DNA of 64,000 bases from Yoonia sp. GPGPB17 (GCF_037892195.1 NZ_JATACI010000002.1:3720001-3784000); one strand, 5' to 3'. Positions 45,424 through 54,834 are shown, counted from the first letter of the stretch. The notes: generated by a model not told the origin, from the letters alone. A program made the numbers and translations.

Positions 45424-45898
45424 CTACACGTTCCGCCCCCTGAACGAGGATGACTTGCCTTTGATGCGCCGCTGGTTGGACACGGCGCATGTCAAAGTGT
45501 GGTGGCCGGACGCAGACAAGCAGATCGCGCTGATAGAAAAAGACATGAATAACCCCAACATCAACATGCAGGTGGTCAGCCTGATCAACCACCCTTTTGC
45601 CTATATCCACGACCATGATGCGCGCGCCTTTGGCATGCCGCAATACGCGGATTTACCACATGGGGCGCGGGTGATGGCGACCTTCGTGGGCGAGAATGAC
45701 TTTATGGGGCAGGGGCACTCTGTTGGGTATATCCAAGCCCACACACGCAACTTGCGGGTCAAAAACCCCATGGTTGCGGTCGGTCCCGGCACCACCGATA
45801 CCCGAACGATCAGCATCTACCGGCAAGCCGGTTTCATGAACCGCCGCTTGGCAAGCACCAGCGAAGGGCGCCTTGTTCAAGTAATGACACACTTCTGA
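45416..45898 (+). CDS. GNAT acetyltransferase within the arginine operon
   Basis: A 160-residue GNAT protein of the AAC(6')-like branch: YTFRPLNEDDLPLMRRWLDT, VKVWWPDADKQIALIEKDMN and DTRTISIYRQAGFMNRRLAS. It overlaps argD by 8 bases and precedes argF by 40 bases, so it belongs to the arginine operon. Such enzymes are annotated as aminoglycoside acetyltransferases, but the context argues for a metabolic role, possibly acting on an arginine-pathway amine. No acetyl acceptor can be inferred from the sequence. Confidence 0.8.
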   Translation: MRNYTFRPLNEDDLPLMRRWLDTAHVKVWWPDADKQIALIEKDMNNPNINMQVVSLINHPFAYIHDHDARAFGMPQYADLPHGARVMATFVGENDFMGQGHSVGYIQAHTRNLRVKNPMVAVGPGTTDTRTISIYRQAGFMNRRLASTSEGRLVQVMTHF

Positions 45899-45938
45899 AT
45901 TGACTGGCCCTCAACGGCCCAACAAAAAGCGAAACGCA

Positions 45939-46844
45939 TGACCCATTTTCTTGATATTCATACGACGCCCACAGACGCTCTGCGAGACATCGTCGACAAT
46001 GCGCGGGCAATGAAAACCGCACGCGCCGGACAGCCCAAAGGCGCGCCGGATGCAGACCAGCCCTTGGTTTAGCCATATGGTCGCGCTGATTTTTGAGAAA
46101 CCCTCGACCCGGACGCGTGTGTCGTTTGACGTGGGCGTCCGGCAGATGGGGGGCCAGACGATGGTGTTGTCAGGGGCGGACATGCAGCTGGGCCATGGTG
46201 AGACGATTGCAGATACAGCGCGCGTCTTGTCGCGCTATGTCGATCTGATCATGATCCGGACCTTTGAAGAGCAGACGCTGCTGGATATGGCCGAATATGC
46301 GACCGTCCCGGTTATCAACGGTCTGACGAACCGCACACACCCTTGTCAGATCATGGCCGATATCATGACGTTCGAAGAACATAACGGCCCGATCAAAGGC
46401 AAAAAGGTTGTCTGGTCAGGGGACGGCAACAATGTCTTTGCCAGCTTTGCCCATGCGGCTAAGCAGTTTGAGTTTGATCTGGTCTTTACAGGCCCGCCGC
46501 CGCTTGATCCTGAGCCCGCGCTTGATGGGCTCTACACCACTGTGCGCGATCCGAATGAGGCCGTGCAGGGAGCTGATCTGGTGGTCACCGATACCTGGGT
46601 CAGCATGCACGATCCGCAGTCCGCACGGGAACGGCGGCACAACCAGTTGCGCGGCTATCAGGTGAACGATGCGCTTATGGCGCAGGCGAAAGACGATGCG
46701 CTTTTCATGCATTGCCTGCCTGCGCACCGCGATGATGAGGCAACAAGCAGCGTGATGGACGGGCCGCACTCTGTCATCTTCGACGAGGCGGAAAACCGAC
46801 TACATGCGCAAAAGGCGATCATGCGACACTGCCTGGGTGTGTGA
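45939..46844 (+). CDS. argF: ornithine carbamoyltransferase, interrupted by a TTTAGC scar
   Basis: A cytosolic enzyme of about 301 residues making citrulline from ornithine and carbamoyl phosphate. The N-terminus [20 protein letters not shown] is in one frame. The remainder, from [20 protein letters not shown] (carbamoyl-phosphate site STRTR), through NRTHPCQ and [15 protein letters not shown], is in another. They meet at 46066-46074 (GGTTTAGCC), which would read smoothly as a Leu-Ala-Gly-His junction if it were GGCCGGCC. ArgF is highly conserved, so the break is probably artificial. It is last in argD-GNAT-argF; carB elsewhere in the window supplies its substrate. Confidence 0.92.
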
Positions 46845-46910
46845 GGGCGAAGGTTGTTTACCTGACACCGGGTTAGGCGGCCGGTGCGGTGGTTCTAAAT
46901 CATTTGCAAT

Positions 46911-47663
46911 TCAGGATGCACCCATCATGCGGAAGGCCATTTCGGTGGTGTCATCGAGTGGAAAATACAGTTCTACCTTCAGATCATCGAGTAGTAGATC
47001 CTCGGGCGTACCAAATTGTGTGATCGTCGCAAACATCGCTAAACGCAAGTCCTTCTGCTTCAGGATGGTTGGGATCACGGGGCCAGGCGTTATTTTCTTA
47101 GGCTGTGGAACGTTTGACAAGTGGTTGATCACGCCCTCGAATTCCGGAACACCGCCCAAGGCTGCGCTTTCCGTCCTTAGACGGATCGCTGCATGGTGAG
47201 CAACCTCGGCCCAGTTTTCGATCACCTGCGGCAACGTCTCCATCGTCATTAGATCAAGCAGGCTACCGCCAACTCCGATCCCGAAAGCGCCGAAAAGGGT
47301 TCGGGCCGTGGCGTTGGCCTCTTGAATCGTCCAAAGCCGATCAATTGCCAGTGCTGGATAGGGCATGTGCCGTTGCAACTGCCATGAAATCGCACGGCGT
47401 ACAGGTGCCATCTCACTATCGTCCCAGTCACGGCCCTTATAGCGGACGGCAAAGCCTGCGTGGGTCAACATCTGGTTGCGCGCGTCAAGCGGCATTTGCA
47501 ATGCTTCACCAAGGCGCGCGACCATCTGTCGGCTGGGATTTGCGCGCCCCGTTTCGAGAAATGACAGATGGCGGGCGGAGATGTCAGCCTCTAACGCCAA
47601 CTCAATTTGACTGAAACGACGCGCTGTGCGCCAAGTTTTGAGGGATCGTGCAAACTGGGTCAT
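46911..47663 (-). CDS. XRE-family regulator with MmyB-like ligand domain
   Basis: A 250-residue regulator. The N-terminal HTH (FSQIELALEADISARHLSFL with ETGRANPSRQMVARLGEALQ) is of the XRE type. The rest is the MmyB-like PAS-related ligand-binding domain (AIDRLWTIQEANATARTLFG, then LDLMTMETLPQVIENWAEVA). Divergent from two small membrane-protein genes; a palindrome at 47698-47712 between them is a likely operator. Relatives typically control the divergently transcribed gene. The ligand is unknown. Confidence 0.85.
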   Translation of the reverse strand: MTQFARSLKTWRTARRFSQIELALEADISARHLSFLETGRANPSRQMVARLGEALQMPLDARNQMLTHAGFAVRYKGRDWDDSEMAPVRRAISWQLQRHMPYPALAIDRLWTIQEANATARTLFGAFGIGVGGSLLDLMTMETLPQVIENWAEVAHHAAIRLRTESAALGGVPEFEGVINHLSNVPQPKKITPGPVIPTILKQKDLRLAMFATITQFGTPEDLLLDDLKVELYFPLDDTTEMAFRMMGAS

Positions 47664-47697
47664 GCCTGACCCTAGCGCATTCGTTCTCTATGCGCAC

Positions 47698-47712
47698 TTA
47701 CCTCCGAAGTAA
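47698..47712. promoter_or_regulatory. candidate XRE operator palindrome
   Basis: TTACCTCCGAAGTAA, symmetric at six of seven positions around a central C, located 35 bases above the XRE start and 59 bases above the first divergent membrane gene. No other palindrome in this intergenic region is as good. Confidence 0.5.
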
Positions 47713-47770
47713 TTGAAATGATCCCGGCTAGGCTCGTATGGATGCATTTAGTTTTATTGGGATCAGTTTG

Positions 47771-48199
47771 ATGGAACGACATACGACTCATAAATTCTGG
47801 CTGAAGGTTTCAGCTATTGTCATTGGTTTTTTCGGGCCGGTCCTTACGTTGGGAACCATCCCCGCGACAAACGAACTCGCCCGATTTGGTCTCGACATAC
47901 TGACCTGGCCGATCGACGGTTTTCCGAACTACCAGTCACAAGAGATCAGGTTTCTGTCGGCCCTGACCGGCGGTTTCCTCGTTGGATGGGCTGTCACAAT
48001 CTGGATGCTTTCGACATTGGTTTACGACCACGCCCCGGAAACGGTGCGAAAATCTGTCGTGTACGGTGCCTGTGCGTGGTTTGTTTTCGACAGTTTTGGC
48101 TCGATCACCTCGGGGCACTGGCCGAACGCGCTTTGGAATATCCTCGTTCTGCTCGCAGTAGTTGGCCCCATGTGGCGCCCGGCGCGGCCTTCAGTTTAA
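47771..48199 (+). CDS. four-helix membrane protein divergent from the XRE regulator
   Basis: A 142-residue membrane protein with four predicted helices (FWLKVSAIVIGFFGPVLTLG, LSALTGGFLVGWAVTIWMLS, VYGACAWFVFDSFGSITSGH, ALWNILVLLAVVGPMW). No family recognised. Start at 47771 (MERHTTHKFWLK) is preferred; 47738 is also in frame. The next gene begins 17 bases after its stop, so the pair forms an operon probably controlled by the XRE protein. Confidence 0.6.
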   Translation: MERHTTHKFWLKVSAIVIGFFGPVLTLGTIPATNELARFGLDILTWPIDGFPNYQSQEIRFLSALTGGFLVGWAVTIWMLSTLVYDHAPETVRKSVVYGACAWFVFDSFGSITSGHWPNALWNILVLLAVVGPMWRPARPSV

Positions 48200-48216
48200 A
48201 CGAAAGGGATCAACAT

Positions 48217-48554
48217 ATGGCTCAGTTTCGCATGCTTCTTACTGTTATCGCCGTTGTGATTGTCGCGTTTACAATCGCAGCCGTTGCAAACGAAGGGCTC
48301 AATCTTTTGCCCCATTTCTTCATTCCAATTTTCGCGCTGACTTGGCAGGGGCAGTTCAACGTGGACTTCACCAGTTACTTGATCCTCTCAGGTGTCTGGA
48401 TGGCCTGGCGTGGGGGCTTCACGGTTGGCAGTATTACGCTTGGCGTATTGGCCCCCCCTTAGGCATCCTGTTTCTTGCGCCATATCTGATCTACCTGATT
48501 GCTAGATCAAAAGGGGATCCGAGAACGTTGCTGTTAGGCGTTCATGCACGATGA
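48217..48554 (+). CDS. small membrane protein, interrupted by an apparent frameshift
   Basis: About 112 residues once repaired. The first frame carries MAQFRMLLTVIAVVIVAFTI, TWQGQFNVDFTSYLILSGVW and WRGGFTVGSITLGVLAPP. The second frame continues LGILFLAPYLIYLIARSKGD and RTLLLGVHAR. They meet at a C7 run (48452-48458) where one base appears lost. Three to four helices; function unknown. AAAGGGA precedes the ATG. It is second in the operon divergent from the XRE regulator. Confidence 0.6.
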
Positions 48555-48639
48555 TGGCGTTGCGTCGACCAAGCTGTAAGGCATACCAGTACGGCCGATG
48601 CCAAAAGCAGTTTTGTTGCGCAGCGGCGACATATGACGC

Positions 48640-49099
48640 CTATTGCAAGACCTTTAACAGCGCCCGCAAACCCACATCATCAACCTTTTTGGCTGCCGTC
48701 TTGAGCGGCATCCATTTGCGCCTGCGCAATGCGGCCTCGGGATAGGTTTTAGTCGTCTCTTTCACATCAATGCGGTAGACACTGACATGGCAGGTCGCAA
48801 CGCGGCCATCATCGAAGCGTTTCTCCGTCACATAGCCTCCAACCGGTGCTTTGCTGACTTTGCCCTTGTAGACGCTAAGCCTCTTCCCAAGCCTCGATTT
48901 TGGCGGTTTCGGCATCGGTATGCCCGTCCATCGGCCAGCCCTTGGGAATGATCCAGCGCCCGCGCGAGGATTTCACCAAAAGCACCTCTGGCCCCGATTT
49001 ATCATCGCGCAAGCAGAGCGCGCCGACCTGCGCAATTGCAGTCGGATCAACCAAACGAACCTGACGGCCCGTCCAAAAGGAACGATCTAAGTTGCTCAT
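48640..49099 (-). CDS. NUDIX hydrolase, interrupted by a GCTTAGC scar
   Basis: A pyrophosphohydrolase of about 152 residues. VGALCLRDDKSGPEVLLVKS opens the fold, and the Nudix box begins GWPMDGHTDAETAKIEAWEE and must continue A-G-V. At that place the coding strand has GCTTAGC (48874-48880 on the plus strand reads GCTAAGC), producing a stop. GCCGGC would restore EEAGVYKGKVSKAPVGGYVT and the remaining frame to the end (LKTAAKKVDDVGLRALLKVL). The missing Gly is an invariant Nudix-box residue, strong support for the repair. Relatives act on diphosphoinositol polyphosphates or nucleotides; the substrate is unknown. Confidence 0.85.
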
Positions 49100-49167
49100 A
49101 TACCCGCCAATAGGCTATTTTTATTGAATTTCTTCTAACACATGCCGAATCAAAGCGCAAATCTACC

Positions 49168-51579
49168 TCATGTGCCGCGCGGTTTGGCGCGTAACGTGGG
49201 GTCAGCTTGGGTTGGGTCTTCGGGCCAGGGGTGGCGCGGATAGCGACCGCGCATATCGCGTCTGACGTCGGCATAGGACGTCGCCCAGAACCCCACGATG
49301 TCTTGGGTCACCTGTACGGGCTTTTGCCCGGGTGAAAGCAGCGTGACACGCAGCGGCGTGCGGCCGACAACGGGGTGTTTGGTCACGCCAAACATTTCTT
49401 GCAGGCGCAGGGTGATCGCCGGGGCCGCGCCATCGTAGTCAATTGGTATCTTGCGACCGAGCGGGGTTTCAAAATGTGCTGGTGCGATCCGATCAAGCCG
49501 TTGGGTTTGATCCCAGTCCAGCATCGCGCGCAAAGCGGGCAGGACATCGAACCTTTTCCAATCCGCAGCACTGCGCACGCCCTGCAAATGCGGCAAAAGC
49601 CAGTCTTCAAGCGTTTCAAGCAATGTGGCATCATCCATTGCTGGCAAGTTGTCGACCAACGCAATGCGCGCGCGCAACCGCTGCGCAGCCGGTGCGGGGC
49701 GCAGCCCCATCTGCCTTATGCCCTCCAGCATGGCAGTTGCGATGGCCGTTTCTGGCGCATCAGACCATTGCCTGTCATCCAGCGCCAAAGCACCAAAGCG
49801 CTCTTGCTGGCGGGTCAGCACGCGGCCTTCGCGCTTGGACCAAATGCAGACATTATGCCAGTCCATCTGGTCTGCGAAGATATCGCGTAGCTCGCGCTCG
49901 GTGATTGTGACGGCTTGTCTGATACGTGCCTCACGCGTGTCGCCATCCAGATCCGTGGCTACGATCAGACGCGCCCCGGCCAAAGGGTCAGCCGCATCCA
50001 TCACTGCGCCTTTGCCACCTGACAGGACATAGCGGGGATCATCCCCTTTGCGACGCAAGCCGACACGGTCGGGGTAGGCCAGAGCCGCCTGCTGACCCAA
50101 GCTCAGTGGGGCAGTATCAGGCAAATCTTTCATCAGGCGCGGTATCTCGGATTTGATCTGCGCCAGAGTCGCATGGTTTTTCTCACCTGGCCCATCATAG
50201 CGGCCGGAGAGGGCCGCAACGCGCAAGGACAGGTCAACAGGCGCGCCGCGCAGCGGATCACGCGCTGCCAAAAGTGCGGCCAGCGGGGCGGCGGTCCGAC
50301 CAGCCGTTTGCAGCATATGGGCAAGACGCGGATGCAATGGCATCGTTGCGAGTGCTCTCCCATGCAATGTGATCCGCCCGCTGTTATCCAGCGCGCCCAG
50401 TTCGCTCAACAGTTTGCGCGCTTCAGCCAGTGCGCCCTCCGGTGGAGGTGTCAGGAAGGCGAGATCATCATTGTCGCTGCCCCAATTTGCCAACTCCAGA
50501 GCAAGGCCCGTCAGATCGGCTACTTCAATCTCTGCAGGTGCAAAAGCAGGTAGCGCCCCGTGCTCTCCTTTGGTCCAAAGACAAAAGGCGTGCCCCGGCG
50601 CGACGCGACCGGCCCGGCCTGCCCGCTGGGTGGCTTCGGCTTTGCTCACACGCTCGGTCACAAGTCGGGACATGCCGGAACTGGGGTCAAACCGGGCACG
50701 TCGGGCCCTGCCTGCGTCAACCACGACGCGAATGTCCTCGATGGTCAGTGATGTTTCTGCAATGGATGTGGATAAAACAACTTTGCGACCCGATTGTACT
50801 GGAGCAATGGCTTTGCGTTGCTCTGCGAAGGGCAGTGCGCCATAGAGTGTGCGGATGGTGCAATCTTTCGGCAGTTGGCCATCGAGCTGCGCCGCTGTCC
50901 GGCGGATTTCACCCTCACCAGGCAGAAAGACCAGTACACCGCCTGTGGTTTGGTCCACTGCGGTGCCGATGAGTTCAGCAGTTGCCTGTTCCAATCGCTG
51001 CCTTTTGGGGACTGCTTGGTCCAGAAACTGGGTGGTCACTGGAAAGGAGCGCCCTTCGGAGGTGAAAACCGGCGCTTGATCAAGCATGTCTGCCACCGAT
51101 TTTGCATCCAATGTAGCGGACATCACCAGAATGATAAGATCGGGGCGCAGCACCGCGCGGCTTTCCCAAGCCAACGCGAGGCCGAGGTCGGCGTTAAGTG
51201 ATCGTTCGTGGAATTCATCAAAGATGATGGCGCCCACCCCCGATAAATCAGGATCAGACTGGATCATGCGGGTCAGGATGCCTTCGGTCACGACCTCGAT
51301 CCTGGCACCGGGCTTGCTGTCGCCCCGCATGCGGTAACCGACGGTCTGCCCGGGCGTCTCATCCAGCCCTTCTGCCAGACGTTCAGCCGCCGCACGGGCA
51401 GCAATGCGACGGGGTTCGAGCATGATGATTTTACCGCGCGTGAGGTCTGCCTCAAGCATCGCGAGCGGCACCCGCGTTGTCTTACCTGCACCGGGCGGGG
51501 CTTGCAGTACGGCACGGCCTGCGTCGGCGAGCGCGGCGGTCAGTGCGGGCAGGATTGCATCAATAGGAAGGGCGGCCAT
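49168..51579 (-). CDS. hrpB: ATP-dependent helicase HrpB
   Basis: An 803-residue DEAH/RHA-type helicase. Walker A QAPPGAGKTTRVPLAMLEAD, DEAH-equivalent IIFDEFHERSLNADLGLALA, SAT motif LVMSATLDAKSVADML, motif V STSIAETSLTIEDIRVVVDA, and motif VI AEATQRAGRAGRVAPGHAF are present, with the HrpB C-terminal domain (ARIALVDNLPAMDDATLLET). Length is normal and the frame intact. Its cellular role is poorly understood in most bacteria. It is upstream of no obvious partner and faces rpmB's terminator. Confidence 0.95.
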   Translation of the reverse strand: MAALPIDAILPALTAALADAGRAVLQAPPGAGKTTRVPLAMLEADLTRGKIIMLEPRRIAARAAAERLAEGLDETPGQTVGYRMRGDSKPGARIEVVTEGILTRMIQSDPDLSGVGAIIFDEFHERSLNADLGLALAWESRAVLRPDLIILVMSATLDAKSVADMLDQAPVFTSEGRSFPVTTQFLDQAVPKRQRLEQATAELIGTAVDQTTGGVLVFLPGEGEIRRTAAQLDGQLPKDCTIRTLYGALPFAEQRKAIAPVQSGRKVVLSTSIAETSLTIEDIRVVVDAGRARRARFDPSSGMSRLVTERVSKAEATQRAGRAGRVAPGHAFCLWTKGEHGALPAFAPAEIEVADLTGLALELANWGSDNDDLAFLTPPPEGALAEARKLLSELGALDNSGRITLHGRALATMPLHPRLAHMLQTAGRTAAPLAALLAARDPLRGAPVDLSLRVAALSGRYDGPGEKNHATLAQIKSEIPRLMKDLPDTAPLSLGQQAALAYPDRVGLRRKGDDPRYVLSGGKGAVMDAADPLAGARLIVATDLDGDTREARIRQAVTITERELRDIFADQMDWHNVCIWSKREGRVLTRQQERFGALALDDRQWSDAPETAIATAMLEGIRQMGLRPAPAAQRLRARIALVDNLPAMDDATLLETLEDWLLPHLQGVRSAADWKRFDVLPALRAMLDWDQTQRLDRIAPAHFETPLGRKIPIDYDGAAPAITLRLQEMFGVTKHPVVGRTPLRVTLLSPGQKPVQVTQDIVGFWATSYADVRRDMRGRYPRHPWPEDPTQADPTLRAKPRGT

Positions 51580-51635
51580 AGAAACCTGTGTCTGTCACGA
51601 GGCATGGGTGGGTCAAGACCTGCTGCCCACAAAAG

Positions 51636-51664
51636 AAAAACCCGGCTGCCATGCAGCCGGGTTT
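51636..51664 (-). terminator. rho-independent terminator of rpmB
   Basis: On the minus strand AAACCCGGCTGC-ATG-GCAGCCGGGTTT followed by further T residues, 25 bases beyond the rpmB stop. Confidence 0.88.
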
Positions 51665-51688
51665 CAAACTCTTCATGATCAGGACAGC

Positions 51689-51973
51689 TTAAGCAGCAGT
51701 GGCCTTGGCGATCTCTTTTTTGATCTTAAGCGCGCTTTCGGAAAGCTCAGCGTCTTTTGCCTTCGCCATGAATGCATCCAGACCACCACGGTGATCGACG
51801 GTGCGCAGGGCTGCGTTCGAGATTTTCAGCTTGAAAGACCGGCCCAGCACGTCAGACTGCAATGTCACATCCTGCAGGTTCGGCAGAAAGCGGCGGCGGG
51901 TACGGTTTTTGGCATGGCTGACATTGTTGCCAGACATCGGGCCTTTTCCAGTCAGTTCGCAACGGCGCGACAT
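51689..51973 (-). CDS. rpmB: 50S ribosomal protein L28
   Basis: A 94-residue large-subunit protein. [20 protein letters not shown] is the conserved N-terminus, with [14 protein letters not shown] and the C-terminal [14 protein letters not shown]. Length is in the usual range for alphaproteobacteria. It is followed by a strong terminator and appears to be transcribed alone. Confidence 0.97.
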   Translation of the reverse strand: MSRRCELTGKGPMSGNNVSHAKNRTRRRFLPNLQDVTLQSDVLGRSFKLKISNAALRTVDHRGGLDAFMAKAKDAELSESALKIKKEIAKATAA

Positions 51974-52156
51974 GAGCGTTTTCCTTGTCTTTGGGACAGC
52001 ACCTGCCCGGTTGGCAGGGTATCCAGTGATACGGGGTTAAACCCCGCATCTGCAGGGTCATGTATAAGATCAGCGCCAGATAGGCGGATTCCTTGATCCC
52101 GTCAACCCGGTTTGCCGATGCCTGACGCAGGATTTTTGTCTCTCCTGAGGGGAATG

Positions 52157-53152
52157 CTAGCGCAGACGATCGCGCATCGGGTTTAGCACCTCAGCAGCGG
52201 CAGCGGTTGGGGTCTTGCGCCCGGCTTTGACATCCGCTTGCGCCGCTTCCATGCGTTTCGCCGTCTGCGGGTCGTCCAACAACAACGCCAGCAAACCATT
52301 GCGAACATCCTGATCAAGCCAGTAACGCCCTTGCGCCTCTCGTGTCATGTCCCAGATACCGGTCTCACGCCGCCACGCAACCAGCGTTTCCATCTCGTCC
52401 CATGCCGTCTTTAAACCCTCTGCTTCAAGTGCCGAAATCGTGAGCGCTTTGGGAAACCCATCCGGATCTTGCGCGCGCTTGCGCAACAATCGTAGCGCGC
52501 CGGCATAATCCGCACAGGTTCGCGTGGCTTGTGATTTCAGGTCACCATCAGCCTTGTTTACAAGGATCAGATCAGCCATTTCCATGATGCCGCGTTTCAC
52601 GCCTTGCAGCTCATCCCCACCAGCCGGAGCTAAAAGCAACACAAAGAGGTCAGCCATTTGGGCAACGACCGTCTCGGATTGGCCAACGCCGACGGTTTCA
52701 ATCAGCACCACGTCAAAGCCAGCGGCCTCGCAGAGTGCTACAGCCTCACGCGAACGGCGGGCGACACCACCCAATTGGGTCTGGCTGGGGGAGGGGCGGA
52801 TAAAGGCATTGGGATCGCGTGCCAGTTGATCCATCCGGGTCTTGTCACCCAGAATGGACCCGCCCGACCGGGCCGACGACGGATCAACCGCCAAGACAGC
52901 CACGCGTTTGCCCATGCCGGTCAGCATCAGACCGAAGCTTTCAATGAAAGTCGATTTGCCGACGCCGGGCGTTCCAGACAAGCCGATGCGCAAGGATTGC
53001 CTTTCTGTCCCAAGGGTATCCAGCAGCCGCAGCGCATCTTCACGGTGATCAGCACGCCCGCTTTCCACCAGCGTTATGGCCTGTGCCAATGCGCGGCGGT
53101 CGCCGGCCTTTACCCCCGCAGCCAAAGCCATGATATCTGTGGTCTTGCTCAT
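52157..53152 (-). CDS. meaB: methylmalonyl-CoA mutase-associated GTPase MeaB
   Basis: A 331-residue G3E-type GTPase that protects and reloads adenosylcobalamin in methylmalonyl-CoA mutase. Walker A IGLSGTPGVGKSTFIESFGL, VAVLAVDPSSARSGGSILGD, switch region IETVGVGQSETVVAQMADLF, and ILVNKADGD are all present. Functionally linked to mce (19788-20192): both serve propionyl-CoA conversion to succinyl-CoA. The mutase genes are not in the window. Start at 53152 (MSKTTDIMAL) is used; a Met at 53158 is also possible. Confidence 0.94.
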   Translation of the reverse strand: MSKTTDIMALAAGVKAGDRRALAQAITLVESGRADHREDALRLLDTLGTERQSLRIGLSGTPGVGKSTFIESFGLMLTGMGKRVAVLAVDPSSARSGGSILGDKTRMDQLARDPNAFIRPSPSQTQLGGVARRSREAVALCEAAGFDVVLIETVGVGQSETVVAQMADLFVLLLAPAGGDELQGVKRGIMEMADLILVNKADGDLKSQATRTCADYAGALRLLRKRAQDPDGFPKALTISALEAEGLKTAWDEMETLVAWRRETGIWDMTREAQGRYWLDQDVRNGLLALLLDDPQTAKRMEAAQADVKAGRKTPTAAAAEVLNPMRDRLR

Positions 53153-53191
53153 GCACACCTTCTTATCGGGCCGGGGCCAAAGGTCCAGCCC

Positions 53192-53863
53192 TCAGCTTAG
53201 TTCTGCGACCCAGGACGGGACAACCTCAGTTGCCGGGCCAAAGAGGTGGTCATCAAAGGCATTTGCCCGCGCTGACGCTTCCAGATTGATTTCGAGCGTT
53301 TGACCGCGTGCCAGTTCAACAAGGCCTGCGGCAGGATAGACCTCGGCCGACGTGCCGATTGCCACGAATAGATCGGCACGTTCAACAGCCTCGGCAATCG
53401 CGTCCATGTGATAGGGGATTTCGCCAAACCAGACGATATCCGGCCGGGTCGTTGCGGCCCCACAAGACGGGCAAGCATCAGACGGGTCCATCACTAAGGG
53501 CGCATCCCATCGCGCCCCGCAGGACGCACAAAGGGCACGCATCAGCTCACCGTGCATATGGACCACGTTGAGCGATCCGGCGCGGCTATGTAAATCATCA
53601 ACGTTTTGGGTGATCAGCGTGATATCATGGGCAGTTTCCGCCAATTGCGCCAAAGCCACGTGGGCCGCGTTTGGTGAGGCCTCTGCGCAATTGGCGCGGC
53701 GCGCGTTGTAGAAGTCATGCACAAGGGCCGGGTTGAGGGCAAACCCCTCGGGCGTTGCGACTTCGTTCAGATCATAACGTGTCCACAATCCATTCTTATC
53801 CCGGAAGGTGCCCAAACCGCTTTCCGCCGATACACCGGCACCTGTTAAAATCGCTATCTTCAT
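53192..53863 (-). CDS. cobB: NAD-dependent protein deacylase (sirtuin)
   Basis: A 223-residue class III sirtuin removing acyl groups from lysines with NAD. MKIAILTGAGVSAESGLGTF and FRDKNGLWTRY form the NAD site, TQNVDDLHSRAG holds the catalytic loop, and the His is in VVHMHGELMRALC. The zinc ribbon is CASCGARWDAP with CPSCGAATTRPD. Tyr/Arg selectivity residues typical of desuccinylases (Y and R in the ARRANCAEAS region) are plausible but unproven. Start at 53863; the longer frame to 53995 is not protein-like. Confidence 0.93.
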   Translation of the reverse strand: MKIAILTGAGVSAESGLGTFRDKNGLWTRYDLNEVATPEGFALNPALVHDFYNARRANCAEASPNAAHVALAQLAETAHDITLITQNVDDLHSRAGSLNVVHMHGELMRALCASCGARWDAPLVMDPSDACPSCGAATTRPDIVWFGEIPYHMDAIAEAVERADLFVAIGTSAEVYPAAGLVELARGQTLEINLEASARANAFDDHLFGPATEVVPSWVAELS

Positions 53864-53974
53864 GCGCCCAGTCTGGCCTTCAAGTGGGCGTCGCGGCAAG
53901 CCATTTGCGCCAAGTTGGCGTGATCGCGTGATCTTAGCTATGATCCACAAAAAGAAAGAAAGGGAGGGACGACC

Positions 53975-54406
53975 ATGGCGAAAACGCCAATACACCTATG
54001 GATCGTGGGAATTGTGTCGCTGTTCTGGAACGTTGGCGGGGCAATGGACTATGTAATGACACGGACAAATGCCGCTGAATATCTGGCGGCTCAACCGCCT
54101 GAACGACTGACGATGTTGAAAGACGCGCCAATGTGGTTTGGTGTCGCCTGGGCGGTGGGAGTCTGGTTTTCCGTAATTGGATCGTTGCTGCTGTTGCTAC
54201 GCTCTCGGTTCGCTGGTGCGGCTTTCGCGCTATCATTGATCGGGCTGATCGGGTCGTCGATTTATACCTACGTCATTGCGGACGGCGGCAGCATGGTTGC
54301 CGCAGCGGGAACGGCGGCGATTGTCTTTACCATCGCTATTCCTGTGATCCTTGTTTTGCTTTGGATCTACGCGCGGGCCATGACCCGGCGCGGCGTTTTA
54401 CGCTAA
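53975..54406 (+). CDS. four-helix membrane protein of unknown function
   Basis: A 143-residue protein with four membrane helices: WIVGIVSLFWNVGGAMDYVM, GVAWAVGVWFSVIGSLLLLL, FALSLIGLIGSSIYTYVIA and AIVFTIAIPVILVLLWIYAR. Relatives are sometimes labelled sugar transporter without evidence. AGGGAGG precedes the ATG. Its stop overlaps the phosphatase start (TAATG), so the two are translationally coupled. Confidence 0.65.
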   Translation: MAKTPIHLWIVGIVSLFWNVGGAMDYVMTRTNAAEYLAAQPPERLTMLKDAPMWFGVAWAVGVWFSVIGSLLLLLRSRFAGAAFALSLIGLIGSSIYTYVIADGGSMVAAAGTAAIVFTIAIPVILVLLWIYARAMTRRGVLR

Positions 54407-54834
54407 TGCGGATCGTTTTTGTATGTCTGGGAAACATCTGCCGCTCGCCTGCGGCTGAAGGGGTGATGCATAAGCTTGCACCTGATTTGACGATTGACAG
54501 CGCTGGCACCGGTGGGTGGCGTGTTGGTGATGCGCCTTATGGTCTGATGCAAGACGCGGCAAAGGCCCGGGGCATTGACCTGAGCGCGTTAAGGGCGCGG
54601 CAGTTCACAATTTCGGACTTTGAAGACTTTGACCTGATCGTCGCGATGGATCGGCAAAACAAGGCGGATATCGAGCGGCTTCGTCCAGCAGGCAATGCGA
54701 CGCCTGCGCAACTGATGGCCGCGACAGATGTGCCCGATCCCTACTATACGCGGGATTTCGATGGAGCGTTGGACATGATCGAAGCGGCTGCTAGGCGTCT
54801 ACTGGCCGACATATCTCAGATGCGAGATCAGTGA
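54406..54834 (+). CDS. low-molecular-weight protein-tyrosine phosphatase
   Basis: A 142-residue LMW-PTP. P-loop FVCLGNICRSPAAEGVM (C-x5-R-S) at the N-terminus and the general-acid DPYY motif in ATDVPDPYYTRDFDGALDMI. IDSAGTGGWRVGDAP is the conserved loop. It would dephosphorylate protein tyrosines in the cytosol. It is coupled to the membrane protein upstream. A second, different LMW phosphatase is at the right end of the window. The 3' end overlaps the convergent lipoprotein gene by 44 bases. Confidence 0.92.
   Translation: MRIVFVCLGNICRSPAAEGVMHKLAPDLTIDSAGTGGWRVGDAPYGLMQDAAKARGIDLSALRARQFTISDFEDFDLIVAMDRQNKADIERLRPAGNATPAQLMAATDVPDPYYTRDFDGALDMIEAAARRLLADISQMRDQ

Noticed and set aside
46466..46475. 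GGCTAAGCAG inside argF as a scar
   Set aside because: It is in frame and encodes AAKQ in a segment that reads normally.
51680..51700. GCTTAAGC at the end of rpmB as another scar
   Set aside because: It forms the natural stop after KATAA, at the expected length of L28, so nothing needs repair.
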